Shown: one piece after another, positions 52,052-60,874 of the stretch | Numbering within the stretch: the stretch's first letter is position 1 | Layout of the letters: every line of letters begins with the position of its first letter | Source of the DNA: Dehalococcoides mccartyi CG5 | GTDB taxonomy: Bacteria > Chloroflexota > Dehalococcoidia > Dehalococcoidales > Dehalococcoidaceae | Length of the DNA stretch: 64,000 nucleotides | Assembly (NCBI RefSeq): GCF_000830885.1 | Contig: NZ_CP006951.1 | Coordinates: 992,001-1,056,000, forward strand | Direction: 5' to 3' | Notes under the pieces: model-generated | Told to the model about the DNA's origin: nothing | Database searches by the model: none | The model's input: only the letters and a program-made list of their open reading frames with translations | Program-made: the position numbers and the translations under genes

Positions 52052-52729
52052 ATGGAAGACAACAGTAAAATCAGGGTAATGGTCATAGATGAGCAACCAT
52101 TTTTCAGAGCGGGTGTTGCCCAGGCCTTGTCCGACAATAATTTTGAGATATTGGCAACAGACACTCACAAAGACCCCCTGGAACAGGTTGAAACCAAGAT
52201 GCCTGATGTAGTTTTGCTGGGTTCAGACCTGACCGCTTACAGCGGGTTGGATTTGGGGCGGCGTATTGTGCGTACCTTCCCCAATACCAAGGTTATTATC
52301 CTTTCCCCAAACCCCAATGATACCGAACTGTTTGAATGCATAAGAACAGCGGCTGTAGCCTGTCTGAAAAAGAGCAGTACTGCTGAAGAGCTTATTGAAA
52401 CTATCCGCCGGGCAAACCGGGGTGAGTATCCTATCAATGAAAGCCTTATGGGTAGCCCTAGCCTGGCTAAACAGGTATTGGCCCAGTTTCAAGATGTCTC
52501 CATGCTGGGTAAAGATGCCTCTAGTTTTGTTGCCCCCTTGACCAATCGTGAAAAACAGATATTGACCTTGATTGCCAACGGCAATACCAACAAGCAAATT
52601 GCCAACAATCTGGAAATAAGCGAGCAAACCATAAAAAACCATGTCAGCGCCATTTTACGCAAATTAAATGCCAATGACAGGGCACATGCGGTTGTTGTAG
52701 CTATACGCTGTGGCCTGATAAATATATAA
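52052..52729 (+). CDS. NarL/LuxR-type response regulator lacking the usual phosphoacceptor Asp
   Basis: A 225-residue regulator with a receiver domain (about 7-125) and a LuxR-type HTH (about 160-222: LTNREKQILTLIANGNTNKQ). In the receiver the expected Asp after VVLL is Gly57 (VVLLGSDLT). The acidic pair (VIDEQ) and Lys106/107 remain, and Asp59 is two positions off. It may thus work without phosphorylation or bind another ligand. AGGGG precedes the ATG. No kinase is adjacent. Confidence 0.9.
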   Translation: MEDNSKIRVMVIDEQPFFRAGVAQALSDNNFEILATDTHKDPLEQVETKMPDVVLLGSDLTAYSGLDLGRRIVRTFPNTKVIILSPNPNDTELFECIRTAAVACLKKSSTAEELIETIRRANRGEYPINESLMGSPSLAKQVLAQFQDVSMLGKDASSFVAPLTNREKQILTLIANGNTNKQIANNLEISEQTIKNHVSAILRKLNANDRAHAVVVAIRCGLINI

Positions 52730-52821
52730 TATGGCTTATTTTTGACAAATAGTTGCACCTTTATATGTATTATGCGTAAGATGTTATAATTAAGTGAATA
52801 AAAGCCAATAAACTAGCTGAA

Positions 52822-55170
52822 ATGTGGTTGGGAATGTTACAAAACAAAGTGAAAGATACAGAACTTCGCAAACTGGTAAGCAAACGAGTGGCTGATTATT
52901 TGTCCAGCCACAATTACCAGGTGGAAAGTGATGTTAAAATAACCGGGCAATCCGGTATAGAGCATATCTTTGACATCGTAGCCCGCCGAAATGATGGATT
53001 TACCGCCAGAACTATGGCTGTTTGTATAATTCTGGGTTCAAACCAGGAGGAAGAAAGCAGCTCTATTTTCAACTTTGCCAACAAAGCCTTTGATACTGGC
53101 ATAAATGAACGTATCCTGATTGCCATACCCAAACTGACCCCGGAAACCCGCAATCTGGCTGAAAAACAGCGGATAAAAGTCTTTGACGAGGACCGTTTGG
53201 AAGATCTGTTGATTACCAGCACCAAGCGCCCCAACCGTCTGGAAGGCATGAACAACATCTCCTCTCGCGAAGACCTTATTAAGGCTCTGACCAATCTGGG
53301 CTACACCATAAGGGAGAATGCCCGTATCAAAGGGCGGTCAGGCATTTCCCATGTTTTTGATGTGGTGGCCAGTGATATTAACACCGAAAACTACACTTTA
53401 GGTATAGATATTTTAAAGAAGCAACCTGCTCTGGAACTTCAGGATGTGGCTCTCTTTGATGCCAAAGCCTTTGACTGCGGCATATCTGACAAAGTTATCG
53501 CTACCACAGCCAAAATAACACCTGATGCCCAGCAATTTGCTGATGCCCAAAAAGTTAAACTTATAAAACTTAACCCTATCCCTATCTCCACTGAAGAGAG
53601 TGCCGCTATAACTACTGCCGAAGAGGTTGTAAAAACTTCGGCTAAAACCGAATCCAAAAATGGCAAACCTGCTATAACCGACCTGCGTCAGTCACCACGC
53701 CCCGAAGCACTTAAACTTATCCCTGAGGTGCTTGCCCGGCGTTATACCGCTATACCTCTAAATATAGTGGGCAATACCCTTGAAATGGCTATGGCTGATC
53801 CGTCTGACATTCTGGCGTTGGAAGCTTTCTCCGCCCACTCCAAACGTCGTATCAAGCCAATACCGGCAGACGCCCGCGAGATACGCGAATCTATAGACTT
53901 TAACTACAAAGGCTACGGGGATATTGAAAAATATCTCTCCCGCATGTCTATTCCCAGTGAAATTACAGATGACCGTCTGGCTATTGATGCGGCTATTGAC
54001 GCACCTCTAGCCCAGGCCCTGAATCTTATTATTGAAGAAGCGGTGAAAGCCCGCTCATCAGACGTACACATTGAACCCAACGAAGACCGCCTGCGGGTGC
54101 GTTTCCGCATAGACGGCACTCTACAGGATATGATGTCCCTGCCTATCACCGCCCACCGGGCTATCATTTCCAGAATTAAAATTTTGGGTGACATGAACAT
54201 AGCAGACCATTTCCACGCTCTGGACGGTCAGTTTAGCGTAAATGCCGGCGGACGGGAGATAGATATCCGGGCGGCAACTGCCCCCACCGTCAATGGAGAA
54301 ATGTCTGTTTTGCGGTTGCTGGATAAGAGCCGGGCTACTATTGAACTTTCCCAGCTGGGCTTTTTACCCGAAAGCCTGGAAAAATACAACAAGATGCTCA
54401 AAGTACCCTATGGCATGATACTTATCAGCGGCCCTACCGGCGCTGGGAAAACCACTACCCTTTATGCATCTATAAATTCGCTGGACATCATGCGCCAGAA
54501 TATTATTACCATAGAAGACCCGGCAGAATACCGTTTTAAAGATATAAATCAGATACAAGTAAATGTGCAGGCCGGCATTACCTTTGCCAGCGGTCTGCGT
54601 TCTATACTGCGCCTTGACCCTGATGTGATACTGGTAGGCGAAATACGTGATTCGGAAACGGCCAATATAGCCGTTCAGGCAGCCCTTACCGGCCACCTTA
54701 TGCTTTCATCCATCCACGCCAATAATACTACCGGCGTTCTTTACCGCTTGATAGACCTTGGGGTAGAACCATTCCTTATTGCTTCAGCCGTGGTGGGGGT
54801 AGTAGCCCAGCGCATGGTCAGGCGGGTTTGCCCGTACTGCCAGCACACTATTGAGGTACCGGTTATTGAGCAGGTAGCCTATGAACGTGAAATTGGGGAA
54901 AAACGAACCAAATTTGTATATGGTAGCGGCTGTAAATCATGTGCCTTTACCGGCTATTTGGGACGGGTGGGCCTGTTTGAAATAATGTCTATAAGTGACG
55001 AGCTCAGACGGCTTATGCTGAGCGGAGCTTCGCCCTCAGAAATACACAATCAAGCTATCAAAGACGGCATGATTACCATGATGAAAGATGGTATGCTAAA
55101 GGTTAAAGATAATGTTACAACACCCTCCGAAGTACTCCGTAGTGCCTATTCACCGGAGGAGCAGTATTGA
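52822..55170 (+). CDS. type IV pilus assembly ATPase (PilB/GspE-like) with duplicated N-terminal domain
   Basis: Cytoplasmic motor for pilus extension, 782 residues. Residues about 300-390 are a GspE/MshE N domain; the ATPase follows with Walker A GPTGAGKT (537-544), Walker B DPDVILVGEIRD (about 599-610) and a zinc motif CPYC...CKSC near the end. Ahead of this lie two copies of a domain of about 100 residues (about 20-125 and 148-250), each with GxSGIxHxFD-[IV]-VA and AFD-x-GI. They look like a nuclease-type fold without an ExK active site. The start may be Met1 or Met5. Confidence 0.92.
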   Translation: MWLGMLQNKVKDTELRKLVSKRVADYLSSHNYQVESDVKITGQSGIEHIFDIVARRNDGFTARTMAVCIILGSNQEEESSSIFNFANKAFDTGINERILIAIPKLTPETRNLAEKQRIKVFDEDRLEDLLITSTKRPNRLEGMNNISSREDLIKALTNLGYTIRENARIKGRSGISHVFDVVASDINTENYTLGIDILKKQPALELQDVALFDAKAFDCGISDKVIATTAKITPDAQQFADAQKVKLIKLNPIPISTEESAAITTAEEVVKTSAKTESKNGKPAITDLRQSPRPEALKLIPEVLARRYTAIPLNIVGNTLEMAMADPSDILALEAFSAHSKRRIKPIPADAREIRESIDFNYKGYGDIEKYLSRMSIPSEITDDRLAIDAAIDAPLAQALNLIIEEAVKARSSDVHIEPNEDRLRVRFRIDGTLQDMMSLPITAHRAIISRIKILGDMNIADHFHALDGQFSVNAGGREIDIRAATAPTVNGEMSVLRLLDKSRATIELSQLGFLPESLEKYNKMLKVPYGMILISGPTGAGKTTTLYASINSLDIMRQNIITIEDPAEYRFKDINQIQVNVQAGITFASGLRSILRLDPDVILVGEIRDSETANIAVQAALTGHLMLSSIHANNTTGVLYRLIDLGVEPFLIASAVVGVVAQRMVRRVCPYCQHTIEVPVIEQVAYEREIGEKRTKFVYGSGCKSCAFTGYLGRVGLFEIMSISDELRRLMLSGASPSEIHNQAIKDGMITMMKDGMLKVKDNVTTPSEVLRSAYSPEEQY

Positions 55171-55179
55171 GGTGAATAA

Positions 55180-56385
55180 ATGGATTTTAATTACGTAGCT
55201 TATGGGCAGGATAAAAGGCTTGTAAAGGGGAAAATCCCGGCTACTTCTATGGAAGCAGCCCAGAGACTGCTGAGTCACAGCGGTTACCAGATTTTAAGCA
55301 TCAAACCCCTTACACCTTTTTTCAATACAGCCGGTTCGTTTAACTTCTCAAAGGTAAAACCCAGAGAAGTTATTCTGTTTTCCCGCCAGCTGGCTTTACT
55401 GCTGGAATCCGGCACGGATATTGTGACTTCTCTGGAACTTCTGCAGGAACAGACTACCAATAAACTTTTCCGTGAGATTATCGGCGAGATTGTAAATGAT
55501 ATCCGGGGAGGCAGTTCGCTCTCTCTAGCCATGAGCAAACACCCCAAGGCTTTCCCCCCTCTGTACCACAGGGTAATCGCTGCCGGCGAACAAGGAGGCA
55601 GCCTTGAAGTAGTGCTTCGGAATCTGGCTAGCTTTGTACAGCGAAACGTAGAAACTGAAAAGAAGGTTAAAAGCGCACTGACTTATCCCGGTGTAGTTGC
55701 CGTGGTAGGTATTCTGGTGCTGCTGCTTATGGTCACATTCGTATTGCCAGCTTTTACCAGTCTATACTCCCAGATGGGTACTGAACTGCCCACCCCAACC
55801 AGAATACTTATAGGCCTGAGTGACTTCTTTGAGTCATGGGGTCTATATGTGATTGGGATTTTCATAATAGCGGTAACCGCACTGGTGATTTATATGCGCA
55901 CACCCATGGGGCGATACCATAGAGACCGCATAGCTCTGAAACTGCCTGTGATCGGGCGGATTCTGCTCCTTTCAGAACTTTCACGCGCCTGCCAGACCAT
56001 GTCGTTGCTGTTTAAAGCCGGCCTCCCTTTGCCCGAGATTATGAACCAAACCACCGCCGCAGCTAACAACAAACTTATCAGCAATGCACTGGCAGATGTA
56101 CAGCATGACCTGATAAGGGGTGAGGGACTTTCCCGCCCCATGACTAAAAATCCCCTCTTTTTACCCATGATGGTTCAGATGGTAAGCGTGGGTGAGGAAA
56201 CCGGTAAACTGGACGACACCTTGGCTACCGTATCCGCCACTTATGATACTGAGACCGATGACCGCATAAGTGCGGCTATTGGCATGATACAGCCTGTTAT
56301 GACGATAGCTATCGGTCTGGTAGTAGGCTTTATTGCCGTTGCCCTGGTATCTTCCATGTACTCTTTGTACGGGCAAATAGGCTAA
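55180..56385 (+). CDS. type IV pilus inner-membrane protein (PilC/GspF-like)
   Basis: Platform protein of the pilus machine, 401 residues with two GspF domains (about 65-190 and 270-395) and three membrane helices (about 165-190, 218-240, 370-395). FSRQLALLLESG and the repeated TMSLLFKAGLPLPE-type motif are characteristic. GAGGTG precedes the ATG; it follows the ATPase gene by 9 bases. Confidence 0.95.
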   Translation: MDFNYVAYGQDKRLVKGKIPATSMEAAQRLLSHSGYQILSIKPLTPFFNTAGSFNFSKVKPREVILFSRQLALLLESGTDIVTSLELLQEQTTNKLFREIIGEIVNDIRGGSSLSLAMSKHPKAFPPLYHRVIAAGEQGGSLEVVLRNLASFVQRNVETEKKVKSALTYPGVVAVVGILVLLLMVTFVLPAFTSLYSQMGTELPTPTRILIGLSDFFESWGLYVIGIFIIAVTALVIYMRTPMGRYHRDRIALKLPVIGRILLLSELSRACQTMSLLFKAGLPLPEIMNQTTAAANNKLISNALADVQHDLIRGEGLSRPMTKNPLFLPMMVQMVSVGEETGKLDDTLATVSATYDTETDDRISAAIGMIQPVMTIAIGLVVGFIAVALVSSMYSLYGQIG

Positions 56386-56397
56386 GGATAAAATAAA

Positions 56398-56853
56398 ATG
56401 AGAAGAAAGCTGCTCAGGCGTCAGAAGGGATTTTCCCTGATTGAAGTGTTGATTGCCCTGGCTCTAATAGGCCTGATAGGCGTGGCTTTTCTGACTGCCC
56501 TTAATACGGCCGTAAAAGCGGTATCTATAGCTAACGTACGCACTACTTCTGAAAGTTACGCCAAGAGTACCATGGAGCAGCTGAAAAGCTTTTCATACCT
56601 TAAAGCTACAGATGGCTCAGTAGCGGATTATGTATTCCTAAGCCCGTCTGATACCACTTTCACTATCTGCACTTATAACCGTGATGGAAACCTGATACAA
56701 AACAAGATTTACGGTATACCCTGGGATGTAGTTACCAATACCCAGAGTATTACTGATAAAGGTATCCAGAAGATAACCATAGTAATACAGCACAATGAGG
56801 GTGGGGTAAACAAGATTATCTTTACCCTGATAGATTATGTGACAAAGAGATGA
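56398..56853 (+). CDS. prepilin-like protein (minor pilin, PilV/GspI type)
   Basis: A 151-residue protein with a class III signal: basic leader, then RQKG-FSLIEVLIALALI, with cleavage after Gly and Glu5 kept. One hydrophobic helix and a short C-terminal globular part follow. It is probably a minor pilin that primes or tips the fibre. It overlaps the next prepilin gene by 4 bases. Confidence 0.9.
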   Translation: MRRKLLRRQKGFSLIEVLIALALIGLIGVAFLTALNTAVKAVSIANVRTTSESYAKSTMEQLKSFSYLKATDGSVADYVFLSPSDTTFTICTYNRDGNLIQNKIYGIPWDVVTNTQSITDKGIQKITIVIQHNEGGVNKIIFTLIDYVTKR

Positions 56854-57404
56854 GAAGGTTCATTTTAAAATACAGCGGTAAGCAGGCTGGATTTACGCTG
56901 GTGGAAATGCTGGTTGCTCTGGCCATTACCGGACTTATCATGGCAGGGTTAACTACCAGTGTCTTCCAGTTGTTTACCGTCACTCAGCGAAGCAATGACC
57001 ACATGACCATTATCCGCCATCTGGACATTGTAAACAGCTGGCTTTCCAATGATATTCAGATGGCTAATATCCAACCTGAGTGGGATCCGAATACACATTC
57101 CCTGACTATAAACCAAACAAGAGCGCTTGCAGACCCTACAGACCCGGAGTCCAATGTAACTGATTACATCGTCACTTATACTTATAATCCCATTACAGGC
57201 ACGCTCACCAGAACCGAATTGCGGCTGTTTGACAATTCTACCCAAACAAGCCTCATAGCCGAGTATGTTAGTGGTATACTATTTGAAGATGAGCTGGCAC
57301 CAAATGAAATAAGCGGTGCCGTAGATATCAAAATAACCATAACCTTACATACCCAGACTGAAGACAGGCTTTTGCACATTAAACCAAGGATAAGCAGCAC
57401 ATAA
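56850..57404 (+). CDS. prepilin-like protein (minor pilin, PilW/GspJ type)
   Basis: A 184-residue prepilin with KQAG-FTLVEMLVALAITG, cleavage after Gly and Glu5 present, then a beta-rich globular domain. ATGA overlap with the previous gene. Likely a minor pilin of the initiation complex. Confidence 0.9.
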   Translation: MRRFILKYSGKQAGFTLVEMLVALAITGLIMAGLTTSVFQLFTVTQRSNDHMTIIRHLDIVNSWLSNDIQMANIQPEWDPNTHSLTINQTRALADPTDPESNVTDYIVTYTYNPITGTLTRTELRLFDNSTQTSLIAEYVSGILFEDELAPNEISGAVDIKITITLHTQTEDRLLHIKPRISST

Positions 57405-57434
57405 CTGGAATTGCTTGGTTGGGGAGGTGCGGAG

Positions 57435-58562
57435 ATGAGAAACTTAATAACTATAAGCAAGAGGCTTAGAAGCCAGCAGGGTCAAGCGCTGGTTATCGCC
57501 CTTATATTTCTGGCCATAGGAGCCCTAACCCTGCCCCCGCTGATGATGCTGATGGGTTCAGCCCTGGTACAGGGTACTACCTTTGAAAACCGGACTGCCA
57601 GCCTTTATGCCGCAGATGCCGGCGTTGAGCAAGCTATCTGGTATCTGGATCCGGCAAACAGCCCCTTGATATCCGGTGGTTTGCCCATGCATACAGGAGA
57701 AAGCCGAACTCTGCCCGGCATGTCCATAGACGGGCGGACTGTGAGCGTAACTTTAGCCTACCTTGCAGAGGATACCTACCAGATTATGTCCACCTCTGTC
57801 AGTTCCACTGAAACCATCAGCATAACTACAGTGGTAGGTGAAACCTTTAACAACTATACCGACATAATGACTCATGTCATTACCTCACAAGGGGACTACA
57901 CTATTCAAGGCGGCCAAGCCAGCGTAACCCCTGATACAGGCGATAACGCCCCCATAGCCAATTATGATGGTCCATGGCCGGGTGCAAATGAGTTATCTGC
58001 TTTTTATTATGTAAATACTACCCCATATGCTTCAGCCACCCTAAATGTGACAAACTATCCAACCGGCGTTCCCGAAATACTAAGACTGGGGACACTTGAT
58101 ATTGTGGCTACAGCGAATGCCGTCTATACGCTTGAAGGTGATATATACATCACGGGTGATACCCTTATCGGCATGACTGGTTCAAACTTCACTCTGGACT
58201 TAAACGGCCACTCTATATATGTGAAAAGCAATACAGCCGGAAACCAATATGCCCTTCGTATTGGAGGGAAATGCACCCTGATTGGATCAGGAAGCATCAT
58301 TGCCGAAGGTAACATAGAGTTTAAACCCAATCTGGCCACCAACCTGAGTGATTATGTATTTGTCCTTTCGGTAAACGGTAAAACCTATATGCAACCTAAT
58401 GGTAATTTTTACGGTACTCTGGCAGGCTCAACCGAAGTGTATCTCCAGAACGGCTCAGTTACCTATTCCAGCCCGTTTGATGAGTACGGAAACTACAAAA
58501 TAGATTTTCCCGGCAGCGGTCTCAGCCACTTCTGGGGGATAATAACCTGGAGCATTAGCTAA
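57435..58562 (+). CDS. PilX-like exoprotein A with N-terminal membrane helix
   Basis: A 375-residue protein whose start (QQGQALVIALIFLAIGA...PLMMLMGSALVQGTTFEN, then YAADAGVEQAI) is the PilX/prepilin-tip type N-terminus without a classical FTLIE cleavage site. The remainder is a large beta-rich extracellular part with Thr/Asn/Gly-rich strands. ATG at 57435 with GGAGGTG; an upstream in-frame start is less well placed. Probably part of the pilus tip complex, perhaps adhesive. Paralogue of the next gene. Confidence 0.8.
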   Translation: MRNLITISKRLRSQQGQALVIALIFLAIGALTLPPLMMLMGSALVQGTTFENRTASLYAADAGVEQAIWYLDPANSPLISGGLPMHTGESRTLPGMSIDGRTVSVTLAYLAEDTYQIMSTSVSSTETISITTVVGETFNNYTDIMTHVITSQGDYTIQGGQASVTPDTGDNAPIANYDGPWPGANELSAFYYVNTTPYASATLNVTNYPTGVPEILRLGTLDIVATANAVYTLEGDIYITGDTLIGMTGSNFTLDLNGHSIYVKSNTAGNQYALRIGGKCTLIGSGSIIAEGNIEFKPNLATNLSDYVFVLSVNGKTYMQPNGNFYGTLAGSTEVYLQNGSVTYSSPFDEYGNYKIDFPGSGLSHFWGIITWSIS

Positions 58563-58676
58563 TATATGCCCAAAAGTACTATCTGTTGGGTTGAATATGA
58601 CACCGCAGACCTGTTAGTATAGTGGGATATAGTCCATATTTAGCAAATTTGCGTGGGCAGCACCGGAGAATATAAC

Positions 58677-60284
58677 ATGATTGGTATAAAAAAGCTTATC
58701 AAGGGGGAAAAAGGGGCTTCACTGGCCATAGCCCTTATCTTTCTGGCAATAGGTGCTATTATGATTCCTCCCTTGCTGATGCTGATAGGTTCCGGACTTA
58801 AACAGGGGACCACCTTTGAAGACCGAACTGGCGCTATATACTCTTCGGATGCCGGAGTGGAATGGGTTATAAATATCCTTAAAACCGGCGGCGAAGGAGT
58901 AACTGACGCTTACGGGAATATCGGCCTGCCAAACGAGCAAGATTCCATTCGTATCTATAACCTGTCTGACCTGAATGGCAGTACAGTAGAGGTAACCCTG
59001 ACCTACCATGACGTAGGCAGTTATTATAACGTAATCTCAACAGCCAGCCTGAACGGCAAATCCATCACCACTCAGGCCACCTTAAAATATCAGCTAGGTG
59101 GAGGCAGTGTATTTGATAATGCCATTACCTCTCTTGACGGTGATGTAAAACTTACCGGCTCTTCCAGTGTAATTTCAGACCCCCGAAACCCTCCCGGGGC
59201 TATGGTATATTCCGGCGGGGAACTCATTTTGACTGGTTCATCCTTTATCGAAGGCAATGTTTATGCTGATGACGGTATTGACCTCGGCTGGTCAACCCCC
59301 ATAACCGGTGACGCCGTTACTCCGGCAGACATAAACCGACCCGGCAATATAAGCGGCACCGTAACAACCGGTGCTGCTCCCCAGTTGCCCAATGTGCTAA
59401 CTGATGCCGAGATAGCCGCCATTGTGACAGATATCCAAAACGAAACTGCCTTTGCGGCCTTCAGCCCCGGGGCAATTACCCGAAGCAGTGACTGGAATAT
59501 CAAGTATTATCCTGTACCCGCCTCAATTTATTATACTGCTGAACGTATCCAGCGGGATTTGAATATCAATACCGATACCCCTTTGACCTTTAAGTCCAGC
59601 GTATATATAGGACGAAACTTCAACCATAACAATTCCTCTACCGTAACCTTTGAAGGTCCGGTAGTCATACTGGGTGATCTCAAAGTAAACGGCAGTGGTC
59701 ATATCATCTTTAAAAACTCTGTCTGGGTAGGCGGAAATGTTGATCTGGGCGGCAGTGTAAACGTAGAGTTTGAAGGGAAAGTATATGTAGGCGGTGACTG
59801 TAAATGGGCATCGGGAGGCACAGTTCCGCTTGGTGATACCCTGTATGTTGCCGGTGATCTCAAAACAACCGGTAGCCGTGAAGTTGACCTTAGCGGCAGC
59901 ATATTTGTTGGCGGAGACCTGGATCTGGCCGGCAGTTCGCAAATAATTGGAGCTGAAACGGTGGTGGTACTGGGTGACATAGATCTGACAGGCAGTACCA
60001 AACTTACTGATGTAAATGAAATACCTTTTATTCTGTCTCCCACCGGTGATTTTGACATGAGCGGCTCGTCATGGGTTTCGGCCGTTGTATATGCGCCTCA
60101 GGCTGACGTCAGCCTGAACGGCGGTGTAAATCTGTATGGCGCGGTTGTAAGTAATAGCTTGACCATTACCGGCAGCTCTCAGATACAGTATCCTACTTCC
60201 CTTTCAACCCGAACTGATTTGCCCGGTGGTGGTGATTCCAATGCCACTCTGGATATACTCACATGGACTGTATTAGGCGGCTAA
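58677..60284 (+). CDS. PilX-like exoprotein B with beta-solenoid repeats
   Basis: A 535-residue paralogue of the previous gene (same ALxIALIFLAIGA, QGTTFExRT and DAGVE N-terminus). From about residue 280 to 510 it has imperfect repeats of about 20 residues (VYVGGD, VWVGGN, IFVGGD, VVLGDI, each followed by a Gly-Ser turn) that suggest a right-handed beta-solenoid, as in polymer-forming or bactofilin-like proteins. Start at 58677 with CCGGAGAA; a GTG upstream is in frame but weak. Confidence 0.8.
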   Translation: MIGIKKLIKGEKGASLAIALIFLAIGAIMIPPLLMLIGSGLKQGTTFEDRTGAIYSSDAGVEWVINILKTGGEGVTDAYGNIGLPNEQDSIRIYNLSDLNGSTVEVTLTYHDVGSYYNVISTASLNGKSITTQATLKYQLGGGSVFDNAITSLDGDVKLTGSSSVISDPRNPPGAMVYSGGELILTGSSFIEGNVYADDGIDLGWSTPITGDAVTPADINRPGNISGTVTTGAAPQLPNVLTDAEIAAIVTDIQNETAFAAFSPGAITRSSDWNIKYYPVPASIYYTAERIQRDLNINTDTPLTFKSSVYIGRNFNHNNSSTVTFEGPVVILGDLKVNGSGHIIFKNSVWVGGNVDLGGSVNVEFEGKVYVGGDCKWASGGTVPLGDTLYVAGDLKTTGSREVDLSGSIFVGGDLDLAGSSQIIGAETVVVLGDIDLTGSTKLTDVNEIPFILSPTGDFDMSGSSWVSAVVYAPQADVSLNGGVNLYGAVVSNSLTITGSSQIQYPTSLSTRTDLPGGGDSNATLDILTWTVLGG

Positions 60285-60293
60285 GGAGTATTT

Positions 60294-60869
60294 ATGAAAA
60301 TAAGTAAAACGTCGTGGGCACTGCTGGCATTCGGTTTAATTATCATTGCCGGAGCCAGTCTGTTTATCCTCTTCGAAAATGAGGATAGCCGCAAAACAGA
60401 CCTGGAGAACCGCATTGCTCTGGCAGAATTGTCTATACCCAAAGTAGCTGGAGATATTGCCACCTCTACCGAACAGGCAAACCAGCTGGCCGCCCAGCTA
60501 GAGGAAGCCCTAGGTAAACTTGCTCAGGCAAAAGGCCAGTTCCCGGAAATGATTCAATCTATAGAATATGCCAGCGTACTGGTACAACTAGCGGCTGAAT
60601 CCGGACTGGATGTACTTAGTTTCTCATCATCTGAAGCTACCAAACTGACACTGAATAAACTTGACTTCAAGATAACCGAATTCAAGATTGTAGTCAGGGG
60701 GGATATCCACCCTATCCTCAGTTTTATATCAGCTATAGACAAGGGTGAAGATTTTCTGACCGGCAGTATGGATGTTATAGACCTGACCTTTGATACCACC
60801 ACCGCCGATGATGCACTACCCAAACCTGCAATAACCATTACTCTTTTACTGATAAGTTACGAGGGTTAA
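60294..60869 (+). CDS. PilO-like pilus alignment protein
   Basis: A 191-residue bitopic protein: one membrane helix (about 8-28), a coiled coil (about 30-80, rich in Leu/Ala/Glu) and a ferredoxin-like C-terminal domain (about 85-190). This is the PilO layout. It lies directly before the PilM/PilN fusion. Sequence similarity is by architecture only. Confidence 0.75.
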   Translation: MKISKTSWALLAFGLIIIAGASLFILFENEDSRKTDLENRIALAELSIPKVAGDIATSTEQANQLAAQLEEALGKLAQAKGQFPEMIQSIEYASVLVQLAAESGLDVLSFSSSEATKLTLNKLDFKITEFKIVVRGDIHPILSFISAIDKGEDFLTGSMDVIDLTFDTTTADDALPKPAITITLLLISYEG

Positions 60870-60874
60870 ATAAT

